Of a stretch of 64,000 bases of DNA, positions 23,811 to 36,400 are shown piece by piece (within the stretch, counting starts at the first letter, position 1; the number at the start of each line of letters is the position of its first letter). Source of the stretch: Symsagittifera roscoffensis (Eukaryota > Xenacoelomorpha > Acoela > Convolutidae); contig NC_087063.1 of assembly GCF_963678635.1 (NCBI RefSeq), positions 71,443,617 through 71,507,616 on the forward strand. Direction: 5' to 3'. The notes beneath the pieces were generated by a model that ran no database searches, had not been told where the DNA came from, and saw nothing but the letters and a program-made list of their open reading frames with translations. The position numbers and the translations under genes were made by a program.

Positions 23811-23935
23811 GGAGCCTCAAACAACAAAATGAGCGAAAAGTAAATTACACAAGAGTTTGAAAAAATTACACAGGAGCCTCAAACAACAAAAATGAGAGAA
23901 AAATAAATTACACAAGAGTTTGATTTATGTGTCAG
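23811..23935. repeat. Tandem duplication of about 60 bp
   Basis: GGAGCCTCAAACAACAAAA, a GAGCGAAAAGTAAATTACAC-like block and AAGAGTTTGA occur twice in the same order, with a few differences. Confidence 0.8.
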
Positions 23936-26900
23936 CAAATGAGATTACACAAAAATAGCCCTTCGTTCACTGAAGGATCAATCAACGTTATTGAATCAAA
24001 GTTCTCAAATGAGTCTTTTTTTTGGCTATGATTTAATTCAAAATCAGACAGGGTGTTAGTAAATGGAAAAAGACCTCAAAACCCTCAGTGATTTAAGACT
24101 TTACAGAAAAATGTCTTAATAGTTGATAACGATATTATAGAATATTACAAAGTCGGCGACACCAAAATTCCTTCATTCGTTGAGGTTGTTATGTTTTCAT
24201 ATCCAAAATTTAAAAGGGGCACTATTTCAACGCGGCTGTAAGTGAATTGCCTGTCTTCATGAATCTAATGTTTGAAAAAGTGTTAAAACAGCTCTTTTCT
24301 TGCTATGAAATTAAAATTAAGAGGTACCGCAGGCGAAAGAATTCTTTTTGTATCCGTAGGAAATACCCGAGTTGTTCTCTTTTTGTAGATAATTTCGAAA
24401 AAATATTTCTGAATAAAACTTCATTTAAAGTAGTTCCTCAAAATATAGCTAACTTTCAGATTTTTTGCAGACATGCAAGACAACGCGGAAAAACGTTTTG
24501 TGGTCTTGCGCATATTCTTGGGAGAACTGCAATCTTTTTCCTGAAAAAAATTAAAGTTCCAACTGCAAGAAATTTGAGCATAATTGTTTTTGAATTTGTC
24601 GCTCCAGAGATTTGAGAGTTTTTTATTAAACGCAAGCAAATCCTACAATCAAATGCAAAAGCGACTGAAACAAACATGAAAATGGCGCAGAAAATGGAGG
24701 ATAAAAGAAAGAAAAACTAGTGTAGAACTAGTAAAATTAGATTCTTTTCCCATAAAAGTAAATCGAAAAATAATTTCTCTCGCAAAGTCATTTCTGACAT
24801 TTTGAAATGAGTTAATATCATTGTAGTCATCTTCGGCATGATAATTTTACAGATTATTTTTCGGAAATTTTTTAATAGTTTCAAGTTTTGGAACCAAGTT
24901 GATCACCTTACATTTAACAAGTACTTAGCAGTTTTTCTCTAGATGAGTTGAGCTTGAATTTGAGACAGATTGTACTCTCTACCTACATATGCGGAGACCA
25001 ATTTTAGTTCAAAGTTTCAATTGTTCAAGCAAAATTTATTTCAAGCTTTCAAAAATATGAAGCAAAATCAGCAAACGAATAGCATAAGGAGTCAGATTTT
25101 TAAATGAAAATTACTCTAACAAAACAATGGTATACGACGACAACAAAATATATCCTCATTAACTACCAATATTGAACAAAATAAAAGTCGGCAGTGAAAA
25201 ACTACAGAATTCTTGCTTGTCATGGATATTACTTTGAATAATTCCAAATTAAATTTGATAAACATCAGTTCAATGAAAAAGCAAACTTCTTGGGAGCAAA
25301 AAAAATTTCTCACTCTATGAGAGCTTTGCCATTGATTTGTTACTTGCAAAAGATTGTTACTTTCAAGTACCAATGTTCCAATTGAAATCATTTGAGCTAG
25401 ACTAAGTTCTTACATGCTATCAGTTAATCCAAATGTCATCTATAAAATAACGATTATTAGCTGTTTATTGACAGAAATTCGAATGTTGAACATAATTGTC
25501 AAAAATTGCTATGGAATCTGGAAGAGACACCTGTTCATTGCATTTACATGGAAACAAGAACCAAAACACTTGTGACTCAACTCACTCAACTTCAGTTTAT
25601 ACAGGAAAACAATTTCAATAATGCTCATTTGAGAAAAATAATAATTGCTTTGAAAATATTTTTGGCTGTTTTGGAATCCTTTCAAAAAAAACTTATTCGA
25701 CAATCAACAGTTTTATTGAGAGCTTGGACTAATTCGCTATTTTTTGATTACATATTACTTCTCAGTGCCACGGCTATGTTATGCCAAGGAAAACTATGCA
25801 AATTAACGAATATTTTCCAGCTATGAAAAAATTTCGAAATTACTATCTCTAGTTTCTGATTTAACTACACTACAAAATACAGCTGAGCAGTTGCAATATA
25901 CAGAACTTAGTGGAGAAAATTTAAAACTTGATATCATTTTCCATTTTTTAGGAGCAGGTAACACAAGGATAGGCCTCGGAGAAAGGATATCAATTGTTCA
26001 AGTTAACTAATTCGGAGCAGACGCTAAAAATATTTACTTTTTTTCTGAGTTTTCGGTTGCCTACAAAAATGCTGTTCGGACAACAAAAAGATCCCATTGT
26101 TGCATTGTTAAACGCCTGTAATTTTTTTTAATCCTGTGATTTTTGCTGATATCTTTTTATGAAAATTGAAAACACTTACCGCAAACTGAAGCATATATAT
26201 GTATTGTTTGTTGTCTTTAGGCAATTTATAATGGCAAAAAGTTAGCTTAAAAGCAGACGTAGAATACTCTTGGAATCCAGTTGAATTTTAAAAAGAGATG
26301 GGACAAACGCCTGATGTAAATGCTTAAATGCTTGGGCAAAACTTTTCAAAAATTGCACGAAATCCTATTGCTAAATAGGATCCGTATAATGTTTTGGATA
26401 GCTCGGATAGCTCGATCTAAGATGGTCGACAAAATTCAGAGGATGTAAATTTTTTGAAAACCACTCTATCGAGAAAATCCTAGATCCATCTTAGTCAAAA
26501 GGTTTATTGATATTGGGTGAAATGAAGTTGCGCTTTCACTTTTAGTCAGTAATCAGAAGACAACAAATAGCACCCAAAATTAATAATTTGGCCAAATCTT
26601 TTAAAGTTGTTCAAAAACAGTTTGCGACAATGGCAGATTTTAACTTCCTTTCAGCAAAAGAATTTAAAACCCGCCATTCTCCCATTTTTTTTTTGAAAAT
26701 GATCAAGCAACGAGCACCAATGATGTTGGGCGTTGAACATCCGACATTTCGATTGAGAGACAGAGATGTAACCACATCTCAGCCGTATCCTTCCTCTTTA
26801 GTAGATTTCAACCACAATTTGATTTTATGGCTGATCATTTCCCATAATTTTTCGAAAATTCGTTTTGCTCTCTCTTAAAAGCTGTCAGATTTTTAGTGGC

Positions 26901-27431
26901 AAATTTTGTGCAGCATAAACAGCGACTGGCCATGTTTTCGTAATCTTGTTGTTTATGTACCAGTCAAGCTGTTTGAAATTATTCCCAGTTTGGACCTCGT
27001 CTGCGCATGTATCAGATTATGCGCATGTTAGACGAATAAGTTTTTCTATTTAAAATCAAGTTTTTCGAAAAAGAGTTGAATATTTTGTACAGATGTTTTT
27101 TTTTGAAACTAAGAGCTTAGACTTTCGACTTTAACAACCAGGGTTGACCAGCATGACCAAAACTGTTTATCGTACAATTTCCACTCACAAAAATTTTATA
27201 AAAAGCATTTTTTCAAGCGAAATTAAAGTACATCAGTTATTCAGAAATTTTGGCACCTCGCAGAGGAAAAAAAGCAAGATAGAGTTTCAAATCATCAAAG
27301 TCTCAAATATTTAAAATTAAAAACTCAGAAGTCATACTTTGCGAATATTTTTGATAGTCGCCCTACCCAGGACACGCCAAAACTGACTTTTAACTTATCT
27401 CTCTAAGTTTTCGGTGACTCAGAAGAAAAAA
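23936..27431. other. Non-coding, no supported gene
   Basis: Frames of 60-122 codons (for example 24247-24615 and 25506-25826) have no recognisable motif and AT-driven composition. A terminus-like ATCCTAGATCCA near 26475 may mark an old MITE end. Confidence 0.3.
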
Positions 27432-27488
27432 ATGGATATCTTCTCCACATTTTTTGCAGTCTTGACACTCATCTTGTTCAAAATTCAG
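27432..27488 (+). CDS. Protease exon 1: signal peptide
   Basis: ATG followed by a hydrophobic 19-residue peptide (MDIFSTFFAVLTLILFKIQ) ending at a CAG|GTAAAG donor in phase 0. Length, hydrophobicity and donor all fit a secretory first exon. Confidence 0.6.
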
Positions 27489-30400
27489 GTAAAGTTTTAA
27501 TTTTAAGCAATTATGATGCAGTCCTGAAACAAAAAAGATCCAGTTTTTTGCTTTTCACTTATGAATTGAACGAAAAATTTCGTCACGTTTCTTTTGTTTC
27601 TGAGCAACTATACTGGTTGAATTTGAAAATGATCAATGAACCATCTGTTATTGATACACCGAATCCAATCAAAGTCAGAAGAGTTTCAGTTCATCTTAAA
27701 GTTAAAAGGAAGTGGGCTATCACCTCTAATGTTTTTTTTTTCTAAAATTGATGATGTCCTCAGCTCAAATCTATCAAAACGATGTTTCCAGTGGCTATTG
27801 TTTTTTGTAATTTTATGGATGTTTGAAAATGGTGAATAATGGGGCTTTATACCAGTTCTCCAATAACTACTTACTGAACATTATTAAGAAGTTTTTAGAC
27901 CCTACACACAGCGCTTTATTTTATCCCGCGGGTGGAGATTTCCAAAAAAATCTATGAAAAGGTTGAAAAAATCGTTTTTTTTTCTGAAAAATAAATCATT
28001 TGTTTAAAATATGTTTAGAAGGTTTTATCAAACATATTACAGACATTAAATGGCAGCCGGAACAATTGGAGCTTTGCCTTGGTATGATCAGTCATAATAT
28101 TATTTTGAACTTTAGAATTATGAAATTAGTGTTTGATGACCAAAGCCAAAACCTAAATTGTAACTTTTCGACAATCTAATGAGGGTTAAAGTTAATGCGC
28201 CAAAAAAATGTACAGTTTTTACAACTAAAGCTGTATTCACGGCTTGTTTGGAATCTAAAGCTTGGAAAAATGAATTTTCTCACTAATATTTTTCTGAGCT
28301 TGCGAAAGTGTATTCAATGGTTTTTTAACCAATTTACTTGGGGGATTCCCTCAAACTCAAAAATTGTGCCAGTTTGTAATTTTTCGGTATACAAAATCAA
28401 AAATTAGTTGAAAATTGCGTTAGCTTTTGGCACTTTAAAAGAATTTGATTGCTTAACTTATTGAATTAACCGCTTGCTCAAGTATTTTAGGCACCCATGC
28501 ACATTGTGAAAAACTACAGTTTTGAGCAGTAGCAAAGTTTGGAACCTGGGAATAACGCCTTATTCGAAACCCTCCCCTCCCTCACAACACCATGGGTTTC
28601 TGGTAGTTTCTGCTTGAGGACATTTTAAGCCGACCCAGATTTTTTAGAGGCGCCTTGGCAACAATACAAACTAACTGCGCTGCAAACCATCAAAACTTAA
28701 AGTCAAACTTACAAAAAATGTTCAATTTTGCGAAGCGCCAAGCGCTGTGGCAAGGCGTTAATTTAAATTTGTATAATTTAAATAATTAACAAGACTGCTC
28801 GCATCAGTGCGAAGCCCTGAATGTTCCGACTGGCTTTTAAGGTCTATGGAGCAGTAATAACCTGGAAAATTTAAATGTATAATAATAAAATTAATTTTTT
28901 TTCCAGAAAATTTGAGATTTTTTGTAAAAACATCCCCCCACATGCCATAATAAGTACAAAGTGTAAAGTTTGCTCCTATTAACAAATCAATTAAGGCATA
29001 TAATCTTCCTTGAACCAATTTGGAACGATTTTTAAGACGGATTAAAACTCGCTTACGCGTTAATAGCCCGAAATATATCGCGAGTTAATTGTCCCAAATT
29101 AGCCAAAATGGTAACCTATAAACCCTCATAACTTTACGAAAAATGATCACAGAATTATCTTTTCAAATTTAAGCTCAGGACAACAATAGCTCTCGAATGA
29201 TGTAAAAAAAAATCCGTCAAAAATAGCTAGTTAAAAAGTCGAAATTTGTCTGAAGAAAAAAACCCACCCCGAGCACTAATATTCCGTTACTTTCGTATCG
29301 AAAGTCGGAACAATAATTAACTAACATCTTTTTTGGAAATTTCCCCCTATACTATAGAATACAAAATGATGCATTTAGTGTCTATTAGGGTATTATTAAA
29401 GCCAAATAGCTTGCGTCCGTTCAATTTGGACTAAATTGACGCTTAAGAACTAATGGTACAATATTTATTGCGAGTTAATTATCCAAAGTTGACCAAATTG
29501 GCAGTTGCCAAAACTGCTGACATAGAATTGAAACTAACCTAAAAAGCCTCATGCTTTGGGCTAGGTCTTTTTTTACCAGACTGACCTTTTACCAGACCAT
29601 AATACAACAATTCAATTAGGAAAATCAAAAGTAATGAAGGGTGGCGTCCCCCATGCTTGACGGACCGAATGCTTGAAATTAATTTTTAACTTTTTCAGCC
29701 AATCAGAATTGAGTATTCAAAATCTCAAAGTAAATCGCGAAAATCTCAAAGTAAGAAACTAAATCCAGGCCATTAGTGTTAATATTTACCGATTAGATAA
29801 TAAGCAGATGAGCTTTCAAGACTGAAAAATTCTTATGATTTTGACCTCATTAATTTTGATGATTATCTGAATAGTATTGCGGTTGTAAACAGCATTTTTT
29901 TTATATTTTTGATTATTTTCCACTGATTTAATACATTTTCTGTTAATATTGATTACGATTTTGTGAGAAAGGCATTTAGCCAATAGAAACGCTTAGCGAT
30001 TTTGATTGGTTGAAATTTTTGAAGCATTCGGTTTTTCAAGTATGAGAACCCTCCCCGTAAAGAAGATTCGAAAATGAAGTGGTTAAATTTCGCTGAGAAA
30101 TTTATGAAAAAAAAAACAGCTATCTTCAAACAAACTTAACGGCGTCAATGCAGCTGTCAATCAAACCTTTGTATTGAGTTTGGTAAAAGGCCCGTGTTTA
30201 GTTTTTCTGGTAAAAGGTCGGTCGCTCAATAGGTCGGTCCCCAGTGCTTATTTAGCAAACCCAATGATGATCAAACGCTTTTTTCTATGAGCGTTGTATT
30301 TGTCAATAAATAAACTTCGCTGGCAGTGCTAGCACTGAAATATCCTCTTTTATGCTCTGAAAACTTCTCCGTCTCACGCCAATAAAAGTTAACACTGGAG

Positions 30401-33400
30401 CTCTCCCAAAAAATTCTCCATAGTTAATTTGGCAATATTTTTTGAAGCACAGCTTTTTTAAATCGGAAAAATAGGTCAATTAACCCAAAATCCTAGATCT
30501 ACCCCTGGTTTTAAAAATTGGTCGGCCACATTATTTTCGTTAAAAGGTGGATTCTGAAGGCAGAATTTTGAAAGATTTGAAACACGGTAAAGTAAATTTT
30601 TTAAAAATTTAAACAATAGGCTAAAAAGGCAGTTTTTGGGCTATTTTTTGGATTGTTTTTTTTTTTGGTGCCAAAGGCTCGTTCAGAAAAGTTTTTGAGT
30701 CTTTCGGACGAGATAGATGCCATAAAATATTACCAAAGGGTTTACCTTTTGGAAGGTGAAAGGTTTGAATCCAGAAGAAGGGGGAGCGTTCCCCCTAAAT
30801 CCGCCCCTGCTTGCACGCTTGGTTTGAATGATTTGTTGCCATGATTTTCAAAAGTCATGTGCAGTGCATAAAATTTGTATATCTTAACTTTATGAGAGGT
30901 CAAAAAAACGATCAAAAAGATCAAAAAAATTTTGAAAGAAAAACACACAATGCTTGGAAAACTTGTTTATACATCAAAGTGTGAAGAAATTCACATTTCC
31001 GTTATTTTTTTTACCAGTTTCAGGAGTGCAGTGCTGCGAACAGAGCCTCACGAGATTTACTAGAGACACAAATTAAAGGTAAGGTATGTTCAAGCTACAG
31101 CTGTTCTGTATAATTATGATGATTTAAAAAAGCTCCTTCTTGATCACTCTTGATATCAGTAGCGGATTTAGGGGGGGGGGGGGACGTTTCTTTCAGGGAT
31201 TCCACTCCCTGTCGACTCAAAATGTCCATCTTTAGTACCATTTTAAGACCTCCATTTTTGACAGACTGACAGTAAAATTTTTCTACAGGCGCATTGGGCG
31301 CCAATATATGGTAAATCAAACTTTACCATATATAATCAAAATGTTTTTTTTTGAAAGTTGCCTGCGGCGCATAAACTTTGTCGAACATAGGTCCTTTGTA
31401 GAGATTTATGAGAGCTCGGTAAATTATTTGAACTTTTTTCAAAATACCTACCTCGAGAAAATCCTAGATCCGCCTCTGCCTGATATAACAAGAGCATCAG
31501 TTCTATGTTAGCGACTTCATTTTGATGAAAGGATGGTGGTGCAAAAAAGCCGAAAAAAGTAGTCACACTAAATGATGATGCTTTCAGTAGAATTATCTGA
31601 TTTGATAGCAGCTGTTAAACTAGATTCCAAGATTTTCGATTGTTTAGTTTATTTAACAGTAGCTGCCTTGTGTTAGGTGGGAGTAAAGTGTCCAGTCACA
31701 AGTACCCCTTTGTGGTTCAAATTAACTCCGCCGACCACTTCTGTGGGGGGTCCCTGGTGGACTTGGACAAAGTGATCACGGCCGCCCACTGTGTCTACAA
31801 CAGCAACAGCAAACACTTCAGCCCTCCCTCCTCCCTCACTGTCATCGCGGGTGCCTCTTTTCCTCTTTTACTTTTCCCGGCGAGCCCCACCAGGGAAAAT
31901 TTACGAGAAAATTTTTTCTACAAAAATTGGCATGATGACTGATAAGGCTAAGACAAACACTTTTGGTCTTTATAATTGACCTTGTAAAACCCCTAGTTAC
32001 ACCATAAGTTTGATACTTTTGTGAGGTGGGGAAAAATGGAAAAATAGCCGCCTATTTTTTCATTCATTCACAACTGGACTGAAAACAACTCCACATTTTT
32101 TTGTCTCACAAATTTTTAATTTAATAGAAACGATTCCTTCTATGAGGTCAAAATGATTATTCTTTCTTCTATACTTTGTTTTTTGAATTTTTTCTTAGAT
32201 GCTGATTTTTTTTGTGTACCATAAAAATTCAGCATCAAAGCAAAAAAAAATCAATTCGTTCTTCATTTAGAGGGATTGGAAAAGGTGTGGAGCATAGTGG
32301 GCCTCGATCCACCGACTTCTCGATCGAAAACGAAACAAAAAGCAATTTCATCACTTTTTCGTAGCGTTGGGATCCGGTGATGAAATTTCTTTTCGTTTCG
32401 ATTTCAATCAAGAAGTCGGTGGATCGATGCCCACTATGCTCCACACCTTTTCCAATCCCTTTAAATGGCGAACCAAAAAAAAACTGTGATCAACGAGATG
32501 GCGACAATAGACTAACAGGCATAGGGAGTTAAACTTAGCTGGGGGTGTGCTATTGGTTTTTTAAAAAAGAGTTCATGCCTTTGAAGAGATTGCTCATCTC
32601 ATGTCTTAGAATAAATTCAGCGATGCTTGCCAAGCATATTCAAAAATTTTAGGGATTTCAACAGTTAGTTTTAAATAAACCAACAAAATGAAGATAAAAA
32701 GAGTATAAGTTTGATAAAAGCGCTTGTCAATTCTCTTTTTTTTTTACTTTAAACTGCAGACTATAACATAAAAATTGCGGTTTATATTTAGTTTAGTCTG
32801 GATTTCATTTAAAAAAAATAGTTATCTAAATTTTGGATAACTATTTTTTTTTCAAAATGAAATTAAAGTAAGATTAAAGAGCAATTGTCAACTCTTTTTA
32901 GATTCTAAAAAGAGTTGACAATCGCTCTTTAATCTTACTCACTCGTCCTATCGATATCGTAATTTTGTTGTTGTTTTAAAACTAACTGCAGTTAATTTCG
33001 TAAACTTTTTAAAATATGTGCTCGGGACTATGAAATATATATAAACCGCGAATCTTGGTTCTGACACTGCTCTAGATGTATGAATACTGATTCAGGTTCG
33101 CTTACACACAAGACGGATGACGAAGGAGACTCGACTCAGAAGAGGAGTGTGGTTGGTATTCAGACCCCTGAGGGTACAGAGTCCCCCTTCAGGACAGACC
33201 AGGACATCGCCCTGCTCTTCCTCTCGGAACCCTTCCAGGAGACAGTCTACGTCAAGAAAATAGGAACAACATCTTACATTACACTTGACGATGATCGCCC
33301 GTCAAACAAAATAATTGCATTTATTTCCTCAAAAATGGTTTCTACTATCCCTTCTAAATTTCAACTGACAAGTAGATACATTACGGGAGCGTTGGTGAAG

Positions 33401-36400
33401 TGGTTACGTCTCCGCCTATCAAACGAAAGGGCGGATGTTCGAGGCCCACCATGATCCGTGCTAGTTGCGTGAGGGCGAGGCAACATTACCCAGCTCAGAA
33501 AAATAACCAAAAAAAATTGCATGTTGTTCTTAAGCAGGGCACAACAGCGGTTCTCCGTGACGAGCTGCCCAGCTCGTATGTTCGTCCTTTCCCATGTGGA
33601 TAAATGGTCTTAATCATGATACACACTTTTGGTTAATTAATTTAAAGAGGGTATGGGTTGGTTATTGGTTAGCCTCCAATCAGGTCAAAAATTCTGTTTT
33701 GTTTGCATGGGTTGAGAGTCGTTGAGTGGAACTGTTGTTTTTAATGTTCCTTATATTAGCCATCTGTTCTGTGGCAGAAGAAGATGACAGTGAAATGGGG
33801 GGACTGGTGGTGGCTGGAATGGGGTACAAACTGTGGGATGTTAAAGTAGATCAGAGTCAATGGACCAGGGATCCCTACTTAAAGGTTCAAAACGAATCAA
33901 ACTAAAGTAACTTTTTTGGGGTGCTCAATAGTGGCTCCTTTTGGGGCATTTTGAAAAATGTTGACTAAAAAATATCAGTTTTTTTGACGCACTCTGACAT
34001 TCAAAATTAGTATATAACGGCGGACAAAGCGTCTTCAAAAAAATCTTAGGATCGGTCAGCCAAAAATGGATGTCGTAAAATAATAAGAAAGAGGACACCT
34101 TTTTGTTGGCGAGGGGGTCGAATCTTTGAAGGGACCCCTCCTCTTACCAAAGCCCTTTCAGCCGTGATTCTGATTCCAAAAACATTTTTCAGAATTTTTC
34201 GAAGTGTCAAGAAAGCAAAACTTTTTATTGCAATCTGATTATACTGTCCCTTGCAATCCCCAAGAAAGCAGCAGAATCAGTCAAACATGAAAACAAAAGC
34301 CTAATTGTGTTTCACTCGTTTTTTTTTCATTATTTTTTCAAAAAATTTTTGGGTTTTTTCTGTTATACGGCCCAAAATTCACTGCTTTGCTATTTTGAAA
34401 AAAGTTTATAATGCTTGACTCTGATTTGAAGAAATTAACAGATGCGAAAGAAACGAGACTTAACTGCAAAACAATATTAGCGCATTCAGTTCTTTGGTAA
34501 TTTTTGACCGCATAAACAGAAAAGACCCAAGCCGAGTGTTCAAACTTCCAATGTTAACTTGACCCTGCAGCCTATCAAAAAAGCCAGCTAGGAATTTTCT
34601 CGTCCACGGTCATTCGGTGCGGACCCACGGAGCTGCATTTCAAATAGCCAAAAAAAACTAAATACCTCCGGTTTTAACTAAATTAAATTTAAAAAAATTC
34701 ATCACTAAACTGAGACTAATTTTGATTGGACAAAACTGCCCCATTTTTTGCAGCTTGTAAGCAAACAAATTTCTGAGCAACTTTAAGAGATTTGACTGAT
34801 TAAGAATTTTAATCTCATTGAAATAATTAACAGCAAAACTCCGACTACTTTTTAACGCATGATTTTTTCTAACTTATTTGTTCCATGGATTATAATGCAT
34901 TTTCGTGGTCGAAAACGTTGTCATTATAATCGGATAAAATTACACTTTGAGACCACACCGCACTTATGCTACCGGTCCCATACACCCCTCCGCCGCGCTC
35001 CTTCTCAATAATACTCCCCGAAGCCTCAACTCCCCCCGAATTTACTCCATCTTCAAACAGGCAAGTGTGGAGGTGTGGGGCGGGCGGTGCTTAATGGATT
35101 ACAAATTGTCAACCCCAACAATGAAATTACACCATAAGGTTGGTGACTCCTAATTTTTTATTTTTGTTTGCTTGCGGGGGGGGGGTAAATATGTGTAGGG
35201 GTGGTTTTATTTATTTTTCGGCTGTCCGGGACAAGTTTTTTTTCGGCTATCCAGGAACGAATTTTTTTTTCGGCTATCCGGGTTTTCGGCTCCGTGACAT
35301 GCCACCGGTAATTCTACGACTAAATGTTTCCGAAAAACGGATAAAGTTAACATCCTCCTCTCCAAATAGACCACGTTAAGATCCTCCACCGCGCAGCGTT
35401 TATTTTAATTTAAATCTACTTAGCGCTGCAGGTAAAATGCTCTTTTCTGATTGGCTGAAAATTCGAACTCAGAACCAAGTTGACATTCTCCCCCTAAACG
35501 GATTTGGGGGTAGGATGTTAACTTGGTACTGAAAAACTGCTTTTTGTTCCATTGGGTGGGTTTTGTCGCCTGCTTTTGGGTGCCTAAAGAAAGTTTACGG
35601 TACGTCAAATTTAGGAGTCTTTTCTGTTATACGGACCAAAATGTTTTTTTTTCCTCCTGGAGCTATTTTCTGCTTTTTATGGGCCGGGCGAACCTCTGCA
35701 TATTATTTGGAAAAAAACTGAATGTTTTATTGAACTAAATATTTTTGGTAAAATGGGCTAATTTATAAACACGCTCAAAGTTGTGGCTCTTTTTCCTTTT
35801 CCCCTCCACCTGCAATTTTTTACATGTAAATTTGTTGACCACATTGTCCAATTGATTTGTTGACCACATTGTCCAATTGTTATGAAAATTTACATACAGA
35901 CTAATAAGGCCATGACAAACATATTTGGTCTGCATACTCAACCTCGTAAAAACCACTCGTTACACTAATATATTGAAGCTAGTGTGAGGTGGGGGGAAGA
36001 GCCAAAGTTGTGAACAAAATATGCAGAGCTGGTGCTTGAATTTGATTGGCTAGTTTTTGTCAAGCAAATTGAAGACCCGCTATGTTTTGCAATTAAGCTT
36101 CAAGCTTCCTTCGCATTTGTTAATTCAATCCAATCAGAATCAAGCATTATAATTTCTTTTTCAAAATACAACAATGAAGCATAACAATGTTGCATAACAA
36201 TGAATTTTGGGCCGTTTAACAGAAAAGACGCGAACACTCTACCAAAAAAGTAATTCTAAAAAAGACGTGAATAATAATCATAATAATAAGTTTGTTTCGC
36301 GCATGAGGGATTCCACCAGTTAACATCCCCCCCAAGGCTTTTATGAGGGAGGGTTTTACAAACTTGGTTCTGAGCTCGAATTTTCAGCCAATCACAATAG

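Noticed and set aside
33389-33455. A genuine tRNA gene
   Set aside because: Box A and B are present but the anticodon and T arms do not fold properly; a SINE head is more likely.
34947-35061. Extra protease exon ending at CAG|GCAAGT
   Set aside because: No acceptor gives the required phase, and exons 5 and 6 already join in frame with a sensible trypsin sequence.
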